A stretch of 64,000 nucleotides of DNA. It comes from CAXBNB01 sp040222275 (GTDB lineage Bacteria > Bacteroidota > Bacteroidia > Cytophagales > Cyclobacteriaceae). Every line of letters begins with the position of its first letter. The stretch's first letter is position 1. The notes under the pieces were generated by a model that saw nothing but the letters and a program-made list of their open reading frames with translations, did no database searches and was not told the origin of the DNA. This document shows, piece after piece, positions 8,348 through 16,246 of this stretch. The stretch is from assembly GCA_040222275.1 (NCBI GenBank), contig JAVKDJ010000030.1, forward strand, positions 29,179 through 93,178. Reading direction: 5' to 3'. The translations under genes and the position numbers were made by a program.

Positions 8348-9337
8348 TTAAAAATCTTCATTAAGGCTGAATTTTGGCGAATCATTGTCCTTTTCGTTCA
8401 TCACGCCGGCCTTTTGGTATTCAGCTACCCTTTTTTCAAAAAAGTTGGTTTTTCCCTGAAGGGAAATCATGTCCATAAAATCAAACGGATTGGTGGTATT
8501 GTATATTTTGTCACATTCCAATTCTGCCAGCAAACGATCAGCTACAAACTCGATGTACTGGCACATCAACTCAGCGTTCATGCCAATAAGCTTCACAGGA
8601 ATGGCATCAGTAACAAACTCTTTTTCAATTTCTACGGCATCCTGTATGATTTTGGTTACTGTTTCCTTTGGCAATTTGTTTACCAGGTGCTCATTGTAGA
8701 GCAGGCATGCAAAATCGCAATGCAGGCCTTCGTCCCTGGAGATAAGTTCATTAGAAAAAGTAAGTCCAGGCATTAGCCCTCTTTTCTTCAGCCAGAAAAT
8801 GGAGCAAAAACTGCCTGAGAAGAAAATACCCTCTACTGCCGCAAAGGCAATGAGCCTTTCCGCAAAGGAGCCATTGTCAATCCACCTAAGCGCCCAGTCC
8901 GCTTTTTTCTTTACGCATGGGATGGTTTCCACGGCGTTAAAGAGCTTGCTCTTTTCAGCAGGGTCTTTTACATAAGTATCTATAAGGAGCGAATAGGTCT
9001 CTGAATGGATGTTTTCGATAGCCACCTGAAAGCCATAGAAGAACTTGGCTTCTGTGTATTGGACTTCTGATAAGAAATTTTCGGCAAGGTTTTCATTTAC
9101 TATACCATCGCTGGCCGCAAAAAATGCCAATACGTGGGTGATGAAATGCCTTTCCCCATCGTTGAGGTTGTTCCAGTCTTTAAGGTCCTGGCTTAGGTCT
9201 ATTTCTTCTGCGGTCCAAAAACTGGCTTCAGCTTTTTTGTAAAATTGCCAGATATCATTCTTTTGTATGGGAAAGAGTACGAAGCGGTCTTTATTTTCTT
9301 TTAGTATTGGTTCTTCTTGCAGTGCGTCGTTTTTCAT
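8348..9337 (-). CDS. nrdB: Ribonucleoside-diphosphate reductase, small (radical) subunit
   Basis: A 329-aa ferritin-like R2 subunit. The di-iron ligands can be placed: Asp47 (WTAEEIDLS), Glu108 and His111 (ENIH), Glu169, Glu203 and His206 (RDEGLH), and the radical tyrosine is kept as Tyr115, four residues after His111. The WTAEEIDL and ENIHSETY blocks look more like the eukaryotic R2 than the E. coli one, which is usual for Bacteroidota. The C-terminal tail SPKFSLNEDF is the peptide that docks on NrdA. It is the first gene of the nrdBA operon. No NrdR box was recognised in the 458 bases upstream. Confidence 0.97.
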   Translation of the reverse strand: MKNDALQEEPILKENKDRFVLFPIQKNDIWQFYKKAEASFWTAEEIDLSQDLKDWNNLNDGERHFITHVLAFFAASDGIVNENLAENFLSEVQYTEAKFFYGFQVAIENIHSETYSLLIDTYVKDPAEKSKLFNAVETIPCVKKKADWALRWIDNGSFAERLIAFAAVEGIFFSGSFCSIFWLKKRGLMPGLTFSNELISRDEGLHCDFACLLYNEHLVNKLPKETVTKIIQDAVEIEKEFVTDAIPVKLIGMNAELMCQYIEFVADRLLAELECDKIYNTTNPFDFMDMISLQGKTNFFEKRVAEYQKAGVMNEKDNDSPKFSLNEDF

Positions 9338-9727
9338 TCTTTTGGCTCGCTGTATTGCTTAAAATTAGGATAATAAAATTCTACAAACAACAAATTCAGA
9401 AGCCGCAGGATGCTGCAGTATCTGATGTATTGCTTTTACTTTAACTAGCTGATTTATATTTTTCTTTGGAATACCTGAGAACCCGGCGTAAGATTCTTTG
9501 ATCAGGCAATACAAATATGATCAAAAGCCGCTAAAAAATCAAAGCTCACTGTGTACTGAAAATAGAAATCAAACGGCCTAAAAAATATTCTTTAATTGTT
9601 TGACACTTAATACCTTGTTGATTGATTTTGAAATGAAAACTTCATTTCAAACTGGCGATAATGAAGGGTAAAAAAAAATGAAAAAAAATTAAATTATTTT
9701 TTTGGGTGAAAATGTAGTAAGGATGGT
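9338..9727. other. AT-rich intergenic region between nrdB and rplU
   Basis: About 390 bases without a reading frame worth calling. It should hold the nrdBA promoter (minus strand), but no match to TAnnTTTG was found upstream of nrdB in a sensible position. The part next to rplU (about 9660-9720) is very rich in A and T, as is common upstream of strong ribosomal promoters. Confidence 0.5.
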
Positions 9728-9757
9728 TTGTAATTGCAGATCATTTTCATATTTTTG
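9728..9757 (+). promoter_or_regulatory. Promoter of rplU-rpmA
   Basis: TTG at 9728-9730 (within GGTTTG), 19-base spacer, TATTTTTG at 9750-9757: an exact match to the Bacteroidota sigma-ABfr consensus, 38 bases before the rplU start. Confidence 0.78.
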
Positions 9758-9795
9758 CACTCCATTTTTAAAAACCAAGTATTTAGGTAATTTTT

Positions 9796-10104
9796 ATGTA
9801 CGCAATAGTTGATATAGCAGGAAAGCAGTTCAAAGTAACGCAAGACCAATTCGTCTATGCTCCGGCATTAGAAGGCGAGGAAGGCGCTTCCGTAGAATTC
9901 AAAGACGTATTGTTGATAGACAATGACGGCAAAGTAAAAGTAGGAACCCCTACAGTAAAGGGTTCTAAAGTGACAGGAAAAATCCTGGGTCACGTTAAAG
10001 ACGACAAAGTGGTCGTTTTTAAGAAGAAAAGAAGAAAAGGATATAAAGTCAAAAATGGCCACAGACAGCCATTGACTAAAGTATTAATTGAAATCATTTC
10101 ATAA
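9796..10104 (+). CDS. rplU: 50S ribosomal protein L21
   Basis: A 102-aa protein of the usual L21 length. It opens MYAIVDIAGKQFKVTQ, the conserved N-terminus of the family, and carries the basic segment FKKKRRKGYKVKNGHRQ near residues 75-90 that contacts 23S rRNA. It is a structural protein of the large ribosomal subunit. It is first in an operon with rpmA, 12 bases downstream, behind a strong promoter and ahead of a strong terminator. Confidence 0.98.
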   Translation: MYAIVDIAGKQFKVTQDQFVYAPALEGEEGASVEFKDVLLIDNDGKVKVGTPTVKGSKVTGKILGHVKDDKVVVFKKKRRKGYKVKNGHRQPLTKVLIEIIS

Positions 10105-10116
10105 AGATATAATCTC

Positions 10117-10377
10117 ATGGCACATAAGAAAGGAGCAGGTAGTTCTAAAAACGGAAGAGAGTCGCATAGTAAACGACTTGGAGTTAAAATCTTTGGTGGG
10201 CAGGAAATTATAGCCGGCAACATCATCGTAAGACAAAGGGGAACAGTTCACCACCCTGGCGAAAATGTTGGAATGGGCAAAGACCATACTTTGTTCGCTT
10301 TGACCAATGGCGTGGTTCAGTTTAAGAAAGGAAGACAAAACAGGTCTTTCGTTTCTGTGGTAAAGGCAGAAGCTTAA
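10117..10377 (+). CDS. rpmA: 50S ribosomal protein L27
   Basis: An 86-aa L27. The N-terminus MAHKKGAGSSKNGRES is the flexible tail that reaches the peptidyl-transferase centre; there is no Firmicutes-type cleaved extension. The body contains GGQEIIAGNIIVRQRGT and FHPGENVG-like blocks (here VHHPGENVGMGKDHTLFA). It is the second gene of the rplU-rpmA operon and is followed within 25 bases by a hairpin terminator. Confidence 0.98.
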   Translation: MAHKKGAGSSKNGRESHSKRLGVKIFGGQEIIAGNIIVRQRGTVHHPGENVGMGKDHTLFALTNGVVQFKKGRQNRSFVSVVKAEA

Positions 10378-10398
10378 TAAGAAAAAGAAATATATAAA

Positions 10399-10432
10399 AA
10401 AAACACAGTCCGACCGGACTGTGTTTTTTTTT
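10399..10432 (+). terminator. Strong terminator after rpmA
   Basis: A nearly perfect hairpin: AAACACAGTCCG (10401-10412), loop of 2-4 bases, CGGACTGTGTTT (10415-10426), followed by a long T run and preceded by an A run. It can serve both rpmA and the convergent gene at 10460. Confidence 0.92.
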
Positions 10433-10459
10433 GCCTGTGAAGCAAGAAGTAAAGCGGGT

Positions 10460-11380
10460 TTAAATTTCTTCTTCCTCTTCCTCCAGTTTGGCAAAATCAA
10501 ATTCTTTCAGGAAATTTTGGGCGTTTTTAAGGGATTTGAATTCAAAGTCCCTGATCTGTCCTTTGTTGCTATGTATTTCCATTTTCACCAAAGTCACCCT
10601 CAAATCCAGCCCTAAAGGATCGTCCACAAATTTGGTGCTTTCTGTTACTTTAAAGTCACTTTCTGATTTCTTTTTGGAAAGCTTGACATTTCGCCTTTTG
10701 ATCCTTTTGCAATAGGTACATTTGTATTCTTTGAGGATTTCACCATCTTCATGCTCGGTGGCGTGCTTTAGGATTTCTTCCTTGTCCAGCCTCAAAGTCT
10801 GGAAACCACACCGGTCACATTTCATGGCATGCAATTTTCCTGCATATTTCTCTATTTTGGTGTCGCCTGTTTCGGGATCCATCCAAACGTCATAATCTAC
10901 TGAAAATACGTCTTCTTCGGCCTGCATGCCTTCATCGAGATAGGCATCTTCTTCATCTTCGCTCAGGAGTTTCATTTTATTCCCGTTTTTAGGGTTTACC
11001 CTTGGCATATACCTTAGCAACTCCAGCTTTTTGTGTTGTTTGGCAGGGTAATAGTATTTTAAAACCAGATGTGCCACATAAGCATATAGAGTACCTATAC
11101 ATATAGATATGAACAACCTGATAAAGAACCATACCACACTCAGTGCCACAGCATCTGATTTGTAGGTATTGAAAAGCAGGAAAATACTGGCTGCTACAGC
11201 AATATGTGACGCCAGAAAAAATTTAAGCTCGCGGGTACTAACAAAGTCATACTTTTCTTTGTATGTCTTCAGGGCCTTCAGCCTCACCCTGTAAAATATA
11301 TAGATAAGTACGGACAACCCAAACACGGCGGGAGCCAGCATATACATTGCCTGGTTCCATAATTCTAAAAATTCACGCAT
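10460..11380 (-). CDS. Membrane protein with cytoplasmic zinc ribbon, function unknown
   Basis: A 306-aa protein not recognised as a named family. Three hydrophobic segments are visible (about 15-31, 52-72 and 83-107), followed by a soluble region with a Cys4 site: CDRC at 188-191 and CTYC at 221-224, 29 residues apart and separated by a charged stretch with HATEHEDG. This is the spacing of a zinc ribbon. The tail is extremely acidic (six Glu in a row before the final Ile). The topology suggests a membrane anchor with a metal-bound cytoplasmic domain for protein or nucleic-acid binding. It stands alone, convergent with rpmA. The Cys4 ligand set is seen; metal binding and role are inferred. 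Confidence 0.7.
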   Translation of the reverse strand: MREFLELWNQAMYMLAPAVFGLSVLIYIFYRVRLKALKTYKEKYDFVSTRELKFFLASHIAVAASIFLLFNTYKSDAVALSVVWFFIRLFISICIGTLYAYVAHLVLKYYYPAKQHKKLELLRYMPRVNPKNGNKMKLLSEDEEDAYLDEGMQAEEDVFSVDYDVWMDPETGDTKIEKYAGKLHAMKCDRCGFQTLRLDKEEILKHATEHEDGEILKEYKCTYCKRIKRRNVKLSKKKSESDFKVTESTKFVDDPLGLDLRVTLVKMEIHSNKGQIRDFEFKSLKNAQNFLKEFDFAKLEEEEEEI

Positions 11381-11655
11381 TTTTATTCTTCTCTTTGTTT
11401 AACAAGGGTCAAATTTTACACAATTAATACTTACAATATTGATAAATCTTTGGCCTAAATACAACATGAATCAGGGATACCTTCCCATTGGGTCTGTGAC
11501 TGGGACGATGGGTTGTTATTTATTGTTGAAAAAGCTGTGGTTTATGGCAAATTTCACACCGGACTTTTTTAGATTGGGGCTATTTTCAGGGGCTTTGAAA
11601 TTTCGGCCTCAGTACGCCAGGATTTATAGAATTGAAACCTTTATAATATTAAAAT
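11381..11655. other. Intergenic region between two divergent genes
   Basis: About 275 bases between the zinc-ribbon gene and the hydroxypyruvate isomerase-like gene. It must hold both promoters, but no convincing TTG/TAnnTTTG pair was found. An 81-codon plus-strand frame (11439-11684) runs into the next gene and was not accepted. Confidence 0.4.
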
Positions 11656-12432
11656 ATGCCAGATCAGTTAAAAGGAAATATTAACCACTCAGTATGCAGG
11701 TGGTGCTATGGGGATATCCCATTGGAAAAATTATGTGAAGAAGCGAAAGATATGGGCATTTCCTCCATAGACCTGCTGGAGCCCGATGAATGGGAGGTGG
11801 TTAAGAAATTTGGCCTAACCTGCGCCATGCCCAATGGGAGTCCTTTGATGATTGAAAGGGGTTTTAATGACCCACAATACCATGAACAGCTGTTAAAAGA
11901 CTATGCAGAACGGATTCCTCAGGTAGCAGATTTTGGTTTGAAAACTGTCATTTGCTTTTCCGGCAACCGCAATGGGATAACCGAAGAACAAGGGCTGGAA
12001 AATTGTGCGAAAGGGCTGGAACCTGTCGTGAAGCTGGCCGAAAAATATAATGTGGCACTTTCCATGGAGTTGCTCAATAGCCGGGTGGACCATCCCGACT
12101 ATCAATGTGACCGCACAGAATGGGGAGTAGAGCTTGCCGAAAAAATAGGATCTGAGAGTTTTAAATTGCTCTATGATATTTACCACATGCAGATCATGGA
12201 GGGGGACATCATTGCCACCATAAAAAAATACCATAAATACATAAACCATTACCATACCGGTGGCGTGCCGGGCAGGGCTGAATTGGACAATACCCAGGAA
12301 CTCTACTATCCAGCCATCATGGAAGCCATTGTATCTACAGGATATAAGGGGTTTGTGGCCCAGGAGTTTGTGCCCAAAAGTGGCGATCCACTGGGATCGC
12401 TAAGGGATGCTGTAAAATTGTGTGATGTATAG
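11656..12432 (+). CDS. Hydroxypyruvate isomerase-like TIM-barrel protein
   Basis: A 258-aa member of the sugar phosphate isomerase/epimerase (AP endonuclease 2) TIM-barrel superfamily. Motifs fit the Hyi branch: HSVCRWCYG near the start, MELLNSRVDHPDYQCD around residues 135-150 with a metal-binding Glu, LYDIYHMQIMEGD near 175, and the final AQEFVPK. Hyi enzymes interconvert hydroxypyruvate and tartronate semialdehyde; relatives act on other keto-sugars, so the substrate is uncertain. The gene is alone on its strand and abuts the convergent ferredoxin reductase gene with no spacer (stop bases 12432 and 12433). Confidence 0.8.
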   Translation: MPDQLKGNINHSVCRWCYGDIPLEKLCEEAKDMGISSIDLLEPDEWEVVKKFGLTCAMPNGSPLMIERGFNDPQYHEQLLKDYAERIPQVADFGLKTVICFSGNRNGITEEQGLENCAKGLEPVVKLAEKYNVALSMELLNSRVDHPDYQCDRTEWGVELAEKIGSESFKLLYDIYHMQIMEGDIIATIKKYHKYINHYHTGGVPGRAELDNTQELYYPAIMEAIVSTGYKGFVAQEFVPKSGDPLGSLRDAVKLCDV

Positions 12433-13539
12433 TTAACCGATTTCCACTACCACATCGTCAGTGAGTGGGTGCCCAACACAAAGGAGGACGTAACCTTCGG
12501 CTTTTTCCTCGTCAGACAGGCCGTCTTCCTCATCCATTTTCACCTTTCCGGACAGGCATTTGCCCCTGCAAGCAGTGCAAAGCCCGCTCTGGCATGAGTA
12601 GGGCATGTCCAGGTTTTGATCGAGCCCGGATTCCAGTATCGTGCTTTTTGGGGATACAGAATATTTGTGCTCTTCGCCATCCAGGATAATGGTAACTTCC
12701 CTTTCTACAATGGACTGGCTATCTTCTGCTATAATCTCTTTAGGAGAGGTGTTGCCAGCCACAAAGCTTTCTTTATGTTTTCTGTCGTCTGCAATGCCCA
12801 TTTCAGAGAGTGTATCCATGACAATGTTCATCATAGGCTCAGGCCCGCAAGTGTAATAGGATACATCGGTGTAGGTGCCGTCGGACAGTTCGTTGAGGGC
12901 GCTCCCAAGCTTGGAAGCATCTATCCATCCGGTATAGCCGGTCCAGTCTTGCGGTGGGTTTTCCAGAAAATGTGCCACATTGAACTTGTCAGGATATTGC
13001 TCAACAAGTTTGTTTATGGCGTCTTTAAAAATGATGGAATCCAGGTCCCTGTTGGCGTATATCAACGATACCTTGCTTTGATCCTCTTTTACCAGGATGG
13101 ACTTGGCTATAGAAATCAGTGGCGTAATCCCGCTACCTCCTCCGATCAAAAATATTTGTCTCTTGTTCGACTCTGTAATTTCGGGAGTGAAAGATCCCAT
13201 CGGCTCCATAACTTCTATGGAATCACCGGCCTTCAATTCGTTGTTTATGAAATTGGACATGGCACCACCGTTAACTTTTTTAATGGTGACGGCCGGGGAT
13301 TCTTTTAGGTAAGGAGAACTGCATAAGGAATAAGCCCTCCTTATTTTTTTTCCATTTACAGTCAGGATCACTGTAATAAACTGCCCTGGTTTATAGTTGA
13401 ATTTTCCTGATTCTGGTTCTTCAAATACCAGGCTTACAGCATCGGATGTCTCCCGGACAACCTCTTTGATGGTTAAATTAAAAAACCGGGAATCTGTGGA
13501 TTCCTTCTTCTTTTTTTTCTTAAATAGACCAAATGCCAT
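12433..13539 (-). CDS. Flavin reductase with C-terminal 2Fe-2S domain (PaaE-like)
   Basis: A 368-aa electron-transfer protein of the ferredoxin-NADP reductase family with fused ferredoxin. The FAD domain has RAYS at 68-71, the NAD(P) domain has GGGSGITP at 133-140 and YTCGPEPMM near 229-237, and the C-terminal plant-type 2Fe-2S domain has Cys316, Cys321, Cys324 and Cys354 (C-x4-C-x2-C-x29-C). The layout equals that of the PaaE reductase of phenylacetyl-CoA epoxidase and of hydroxylase reductases, but no paaABCD gene is nearby, so its partner oxygenase is unknown. A lysine-rich N-terminal stretch (KKKKKKE) is unusual. It is last in the rsmI-suhB-small protein run. Confidence 0.85.
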   Translation of the reverse strand: MAFGLFKKKKKKESTDSRFFNLTIKEVVRETSDAVSLVFEEPESGKFNYKPGQFITVILTVNGKKIRRAYSLCSSPYLKESPAVTIKKVNGGAMSNFINNELKAGDSIEVMEPMGSFTPEITESNKRQIFLIGGGSGITPLISIAKSILVKEDQSKVSLIYANRDLDSIIFKDAINKLVEQYPDKFNVAHFLENPPQDWTGYTGWIDASKLGSALNELSDGTYTDVSYYTCGPEPMMNIVMDTLSEMGIADDRKHKESFVAGNTSPKEIIAEDSQSIVEREVTIILDGEEHKYSVSPKSTILESGLDQNLDMPYSCQSGLCTACRGKCLSGKVKMDEEDGLSDEEKAEGYVLLCVGHPLTDDVVVEIG

Positions 13540-13611
13540 TGATATCCTTTTTATTGAGGCGCAAATCTACTTGCTTATCCGATTTTTGCCGAATGATTCA
13601 ATAAATGTTTT

Positions 13612-13770
13612 TTATGATTGGATAGCCTTGTTTGATGCCCCTTTGTTCTCCAGTCCGCATTCTCCACACCCCTTGGCGCATCCATTTTTAGCTGAGAATT
13701 CAAGAAATATTTTGCGGCCTACAAAGAAGGCTGAGGTCAGAAAGAGTATGGCGATTAAAATTTCCTGCAT
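13612..13770 (-). CDS. 52-aa Cys-rich single-pass membrane protein (FeoB-associated type)
   Basis: A short gene read directly from the minus strand. It starts MQEILIAILFLTSAFFVGRK, a single membrane helix, and continues with a soluble tail carrying CAKGCGEC (residues 31-38). This matches the small proteins annotated as FeoB-associated Cys-rich membrane proteins, which follow feoB in many Bacteroidota, although no feoB is visible here. The frame is closed by a TAA at 13612 and lies between suhB (39 bases upstream) and the ferredoxin reductase (72 bases downstream) on the same strand. Three closely spaced cysteines suggest metal or redox binding. Reality of the gene is likely, its function unknown. 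Confidence 0.75.
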   Translation of the reverse strand: MQEILIAILFLTSAFFVGRKIFLEFSAKNGCAKGCGECGLENKGASNKAIQS

Positions 13771-13809
13771 GATGGATCAAACGATAATCTGTTTTTTCAG
13801 TTGGCAAAG

Positions 13810-14595
13810 CTACCAGTATTTTTTCATCACTTCCATCATTTCTCCATGAATTGAGTTGGCGGCTATGAGTTCCCGGCCAAATATGAAATCATCGCCTCCT
13901 GAAAAGTCAGTGACTGTTCCGCCTGCCTCCTGAACGATCAATGCTCCTGCTGCAAGGTCCCATGCATTGAGGTTGTACTCAAAAAAAGCCTCATACCTGC
14001 CCATGGCTACATAAGCCAGGTCCACTGCGGCGCTTCCCAGGCGCCTGAGCCCATGGGCATTTTGCATCAGTTCGTTGATGATCTTCATGTATTGTTCTAG
14101 CTTTTCAAAATCATAAAACGGAAAGCCTGTGGCCAGAAGGCTGTCGCTGACTTTGTTGAGCCGGGAGACTTTTATGGGTGCCTCATTACAAAATGCCCCA
14201 CCGCCTTTATGCGCATGAAAACATTCTTTTTTGTTGACTTCATACACCACCCCTACGAGTAGTTCATTTCCATCGATAAGGGCAATGCTTGTAGAGTACA
14301 CGGGCAAACCATGAATGAAATTGGTGGTGCCGTCCAGTGGATCTATGATCCATTTGAGAGGATTGTCATCTTGTTCCTGGGTGCCTTCCTCAGTGAGGAA
14401 GCCAGCCTCCGGCACGATCTTTTTTAGTTCCTTGACCATCCTGATCTCAAGCTCTTTGTCCACATAGCTCACCAGGTCGTTTTTGCCTTTGAATTCAACT
14501 TTTGAATAGTCAAATGACAGGGCTTCCTGCTGCATAAACTCCCCACATTCCAACGACAATGCAATGACATCCTTTTTTATTTTTTCGAGTTCCAT
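13810..14595 (-). CDS. suhB: Inositol monophosphatase family protein
   Basis: A 261-aa member of the Mg-dependent, lithium-sensitive phosphatase family. The metal-binding motifs are present: the Glu pair in LTEEGT (69-70), DPLDGTTNF at 85-93 (Asp85, Asp88) and WDLAAGALIVQEAGG towards the C-terminus with the third Asp. The size and motif order fit bacterial SuhB/inositol-1-phosphatase, though members may act on other sugar or nucleotide phosphates such as 3'-phosphoadenosine 5'-phosphate. It lies 3 bases after rsmI on the same strand, so it is very likely in one transcript with it. Confidence 0.87.
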   Translation of the reverse strand: MELEKIKKDVIALSLECGEFMQQEALSFDYSKVEFKGKNDLVSYVDKELEIRMVKELKKIVPEAGFLTEEGTQEQDDNPLKWIIDPLDGTTNFIHGLPVYSTSIALIDGNELLVGVVYEVNKKECFHAHKGGGAFCNEAPIKVSRLNKVSDSLLATGFPFYDFEKLEQYMKIINELMQNAHGLRRLGSAAVDLAYVAMGRYEAFFEYNLNAWDLAAGALIVQEAGGTVTDFSGGDDFIFGRELIAANSIHGEMMEVMKKYW

Positions 14596-14598
14596 ATT

Positions 14599-15282
14599 TC
14601 AATTGGGTTTACCTGCGACGACTATAACGATCTCGCCCTTGATTTTCTTTTGGCTAAAGTGCTCTATTATTTCTGTCAGGGTTCCCCTCGCTGTTTCTTC
14701 AAACAGCTTTGTAAGCTCTCTCGAAACGGAAGCCTGACGATCTTCCCCGAAAAAACTCCGGAATTGTTCAAGTGTTTTGAGCAGGCGATGTGGCGACTCA
14801 TAGAAAATCATGGTGCGGGTTTCCTCCGCCAATATTTCCAATCTGGTTTGTCGTCCTTTCTTTACCGGCAAAAAACCTTCGAACACAAATTTGTCATTGG
14901 GCAACCCCGATGAAACCAGTGCCGGAACAAAAGCCGTTGCTCCGGGCAGGCATTCTACTGCAACGCCATTTTTCAAACAATCCCTCACCAATAAAAAACC
15001 GGGATCAGAGATAGCCGGAGTGCCTGCGTCCGAAACCAGCGCCATCTTTTTTCCAGATTGCAATTCCTCAATTATTTTATTGGTCTGATGGTGTTCATTG
15101 TGGATGTGATAGCTTTTTAGGGTGTTGTTTATTTCATAGTGTTTCAATAGCACACCTGTAGTCCGCGTATCTTCGGCCAGGACTATATCTACGGATTTCA
15201 GCACCTCCAAAGCACGTATGGTAATGTCTTCCAGATTGCCGATAGGTGTGGGTACCAGATAGAGGGATGATTTGAATTCCAT
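14599..15282 (-). CDS. rsmI: 16S rRNA (cytidine1402-2'-O)-methyltransferase
   Basis: A 227-aa tetrapyrrole-methylase-fold enzyme. It shows the family signature LVPTPIGNLEDITIRAL at residues 8-24, AEDTRTTG near 36-43, VSDAGTPAISDPG near 84-96 and FYESPHRL near 158-165, all diagnostic of RsmI. It methylates the ribose of C1402 in the decoding centre of 16S rRNA. It is shorter than the E. coli protein because the C-terminal extension is absent, which is common in this phylum. It is the first gene of a run with suhB, the Cys-rich protein and the ferredoxin reductase. Confidence 0.95.
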   Translation of the reverse strand: MEFKSSLYLVPTPIGNLEDITIRALEVLKSVDIVLAEDTRTTGVLLKHYEINNTLKSYHIHNEHHQTNKIIEELQSGKKMALVSDAGTPAISDPGFLLVRDCLKNGVAVECLPGATAFVPALVSSGLPNDKFVFEGFLPVKKGRQTRLEILAEETRTMIFYESPHRLLKTLEQFRSFFGEDRQASVSRELTKLFEETARGTLTEIIEHFSQKKIKGEIVIVVAGKPN

Positions 15283-15422
15283 ATACAGTTAGAAAAAGGC
15301 AACCATTAAAAGTTGCTGTTCAAGCCTTGATATTCAGGTTTACAAAAGTGTAAAATAATAAATACTAAGTAATCGAACGGGTTTCTATTTAGGGTATAAA
15401 TTATAAGGGTAATTTTTGGGCG

Positions 15423-15710
15423 CTATAAGTTTAGCAGTTTGGCCGAATGGTGAACCGTCAGAATATCTATTCGTTCATTTGTAGCAAGCAGGTAAATAAT
15501 CCTGTAGTTACCCAAAATCACTTCTCTAATTCTCGGGTTATCAAGTTCGGGCACAATCCGACCTGAGTCTGGAAAGTTAGAAAGTTGTTTTACCCGTTCC
15601 CTGATTCTTTTAACATGAAGCTGTGCGTATTTTGTTGAACCCTGAGCAATAAATTCAGCAATCGAGATCAGGTCACTTTTGGCCTGGGAAGTCCAATTTA
15701 TCTTAACCAC
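15423..15710 (-). CDS. ParE/RelE-type toxin
   Basis: A 95-aa basic protein of the RelE/ParE superfamily: VKINWTSQAKSDLISIAEFIA at the start, a helical hairpin with FPDSGRIVPEL near residues 52-62, REVILGNYRIIYL near 67-79 and the terminal VHHSAKLL. The motif pattern is closer to ParE (gyrase poison) than to RelE (mRNA cleavage), but which activity it has cannot be read from sequence alone. Its start overlaps the end of the upstream antitoxin gene by 13 bases, the usual arrangement. A 140-base gap without a gene follows downstream, with a small GCAAC/GTTGC hairpin near 15300. Confidence 0.85.
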   Translation of the reverse strand: MVKINWTSQAKSDLISIAEFIAQGSTKYAQLHVKRIRERVKQLSNFPDSGRIVPELDNPRIREVILGNYRIIYLLATNERIDILTVHHSAKLLNL

Positions 15711-15880
15711 TCAGGTAATTCTTTATCGAGTTCTTCGTCAGGAATAACCTCGTTGGTTTCAGATTGCACAAGGCCTCTGTCAATCTTCTCCAAAAGGATA
15801 AGTTCATCAATGGCTTGATCTACAGAGAATTCACCCGGAAGTTTATTAATGGCTTTTATTACCTTTTCTTTTGTTAGCAT
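15698..15880 (-). CDS. Antitoxin partner of the ParE-like toxin
   Basis: A 60-aa acidic protein when started at the internal ATG at 15880 (MLTKEKVIKAINKLPGEFSVDQAIDEL...). The N-terminal part is a short helical segment found in many Bacteroidota addiction-module antitoxins, and the tail VIPDEELDKELPEWLR is the acidic toxin-wrapping region. A longer frame from 15937 adds 19 residues with no support. It overlaps the toxin start by 13 bases, so the two are translationally coupled. Autoregulation would be expected for the family, but no operator was identified. Confidence 0.78.
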   Translation of the reverse strand: MLTKEKVIKAINKLPGEFSVDQAIDELILLEKIDRGLVQSETNEVIPDEELDKELPEWLR

Positions 15881-15962
15881 ATTCAAAGATACGCTTTTTC
15901 CAAATATCAGTTCTCGCCTTTCGCTTGAAGGCATCAAAACAGAATCCCCTTTTTGCCGGGTT

Positions 15963-16196
15963 TTACTCTGCCAAACTCTCTATTATCTCTGCCAACTTTC
16001 TGTCCTTGTCTGTTACCACATCACCTGCGTCGTGGGTTGAAAGTTTAAAGCTTACCTTGTTATACACATTGCTCCATTCGGGGTGGTGGTTCATCTTTTC
16101 TGCTTCGATGGCCACTTTCGTCATAAACCCAAAAGCTTCGGTGAAGTTTTGGAAAGTAAAAGATTTGAGAAGTTTGTTGTCTTGTTCGATCCACAT
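15963..16196 (-). CDS. 4a-hydroxytetrahydrobiopterin dehydratase (PCD/DCoH family)
   Basis: A 77-aa protein, slightly short for the family, starting MWIEQDNKL at 16196. The catalytic signature is clear: EKMNHHPEW at 33-41 with the paired histidines, then the downstream THDAGDVTDKD-type motif at 54-64 with the third histidine. PCD enzymes dehydrate the pterin carbinolamine formed by aromatic amino acid hydroxylases; many bacterial homologues without such a hydroxylase are thought to serve molybdopterin or other pterin roles. It follows the TRAP permease dctM by 50 bases on the same strand, so it may be in that transcript. An in-frame ATG 10 codons upstream is less likely. Confidence 0.9.
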   Translation of the reverse strand: MWIEQDNKLLKSFTFQNFTEAFGFMTKVAIEAEKMNHHPEWSNVYNKVSFKLSTHDAGDVVTDKDRKLAEIIESLAE

Positions 16197-16246
16197 ATTA
16201 ATATATAGGTTATTGCACAAAAACAAATGTAATCAAATCTGCCGTT

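Noticed and set aside
11439..11684. 81-codon plus-strand frame upstream of the isomerase-like gene
   Set aside because: It overlaps the real start by 29 bases and has no domain; more likely promoter-region sequence.
12616..13308. 230-codon plus-strand frame opposite the ferredoxin reductase
   Set aside because: The minus-strand gene has all FAD, NAD(P) and 2Fe-2S motifs; the plus frame has none.
13397..13849. 150-codon plus-strand frame near the end of suhB
   Set aside because: It runs across the start of the reductase gene and over the 52-aa Cys-rich gene on the other strand, without any protein-like feature.
15300..15330. Small GCAAC/GTTGC hairpin near rsmI as a terminator
   Set aside because: The stem is only 5 bp and there is no T run on either strand.
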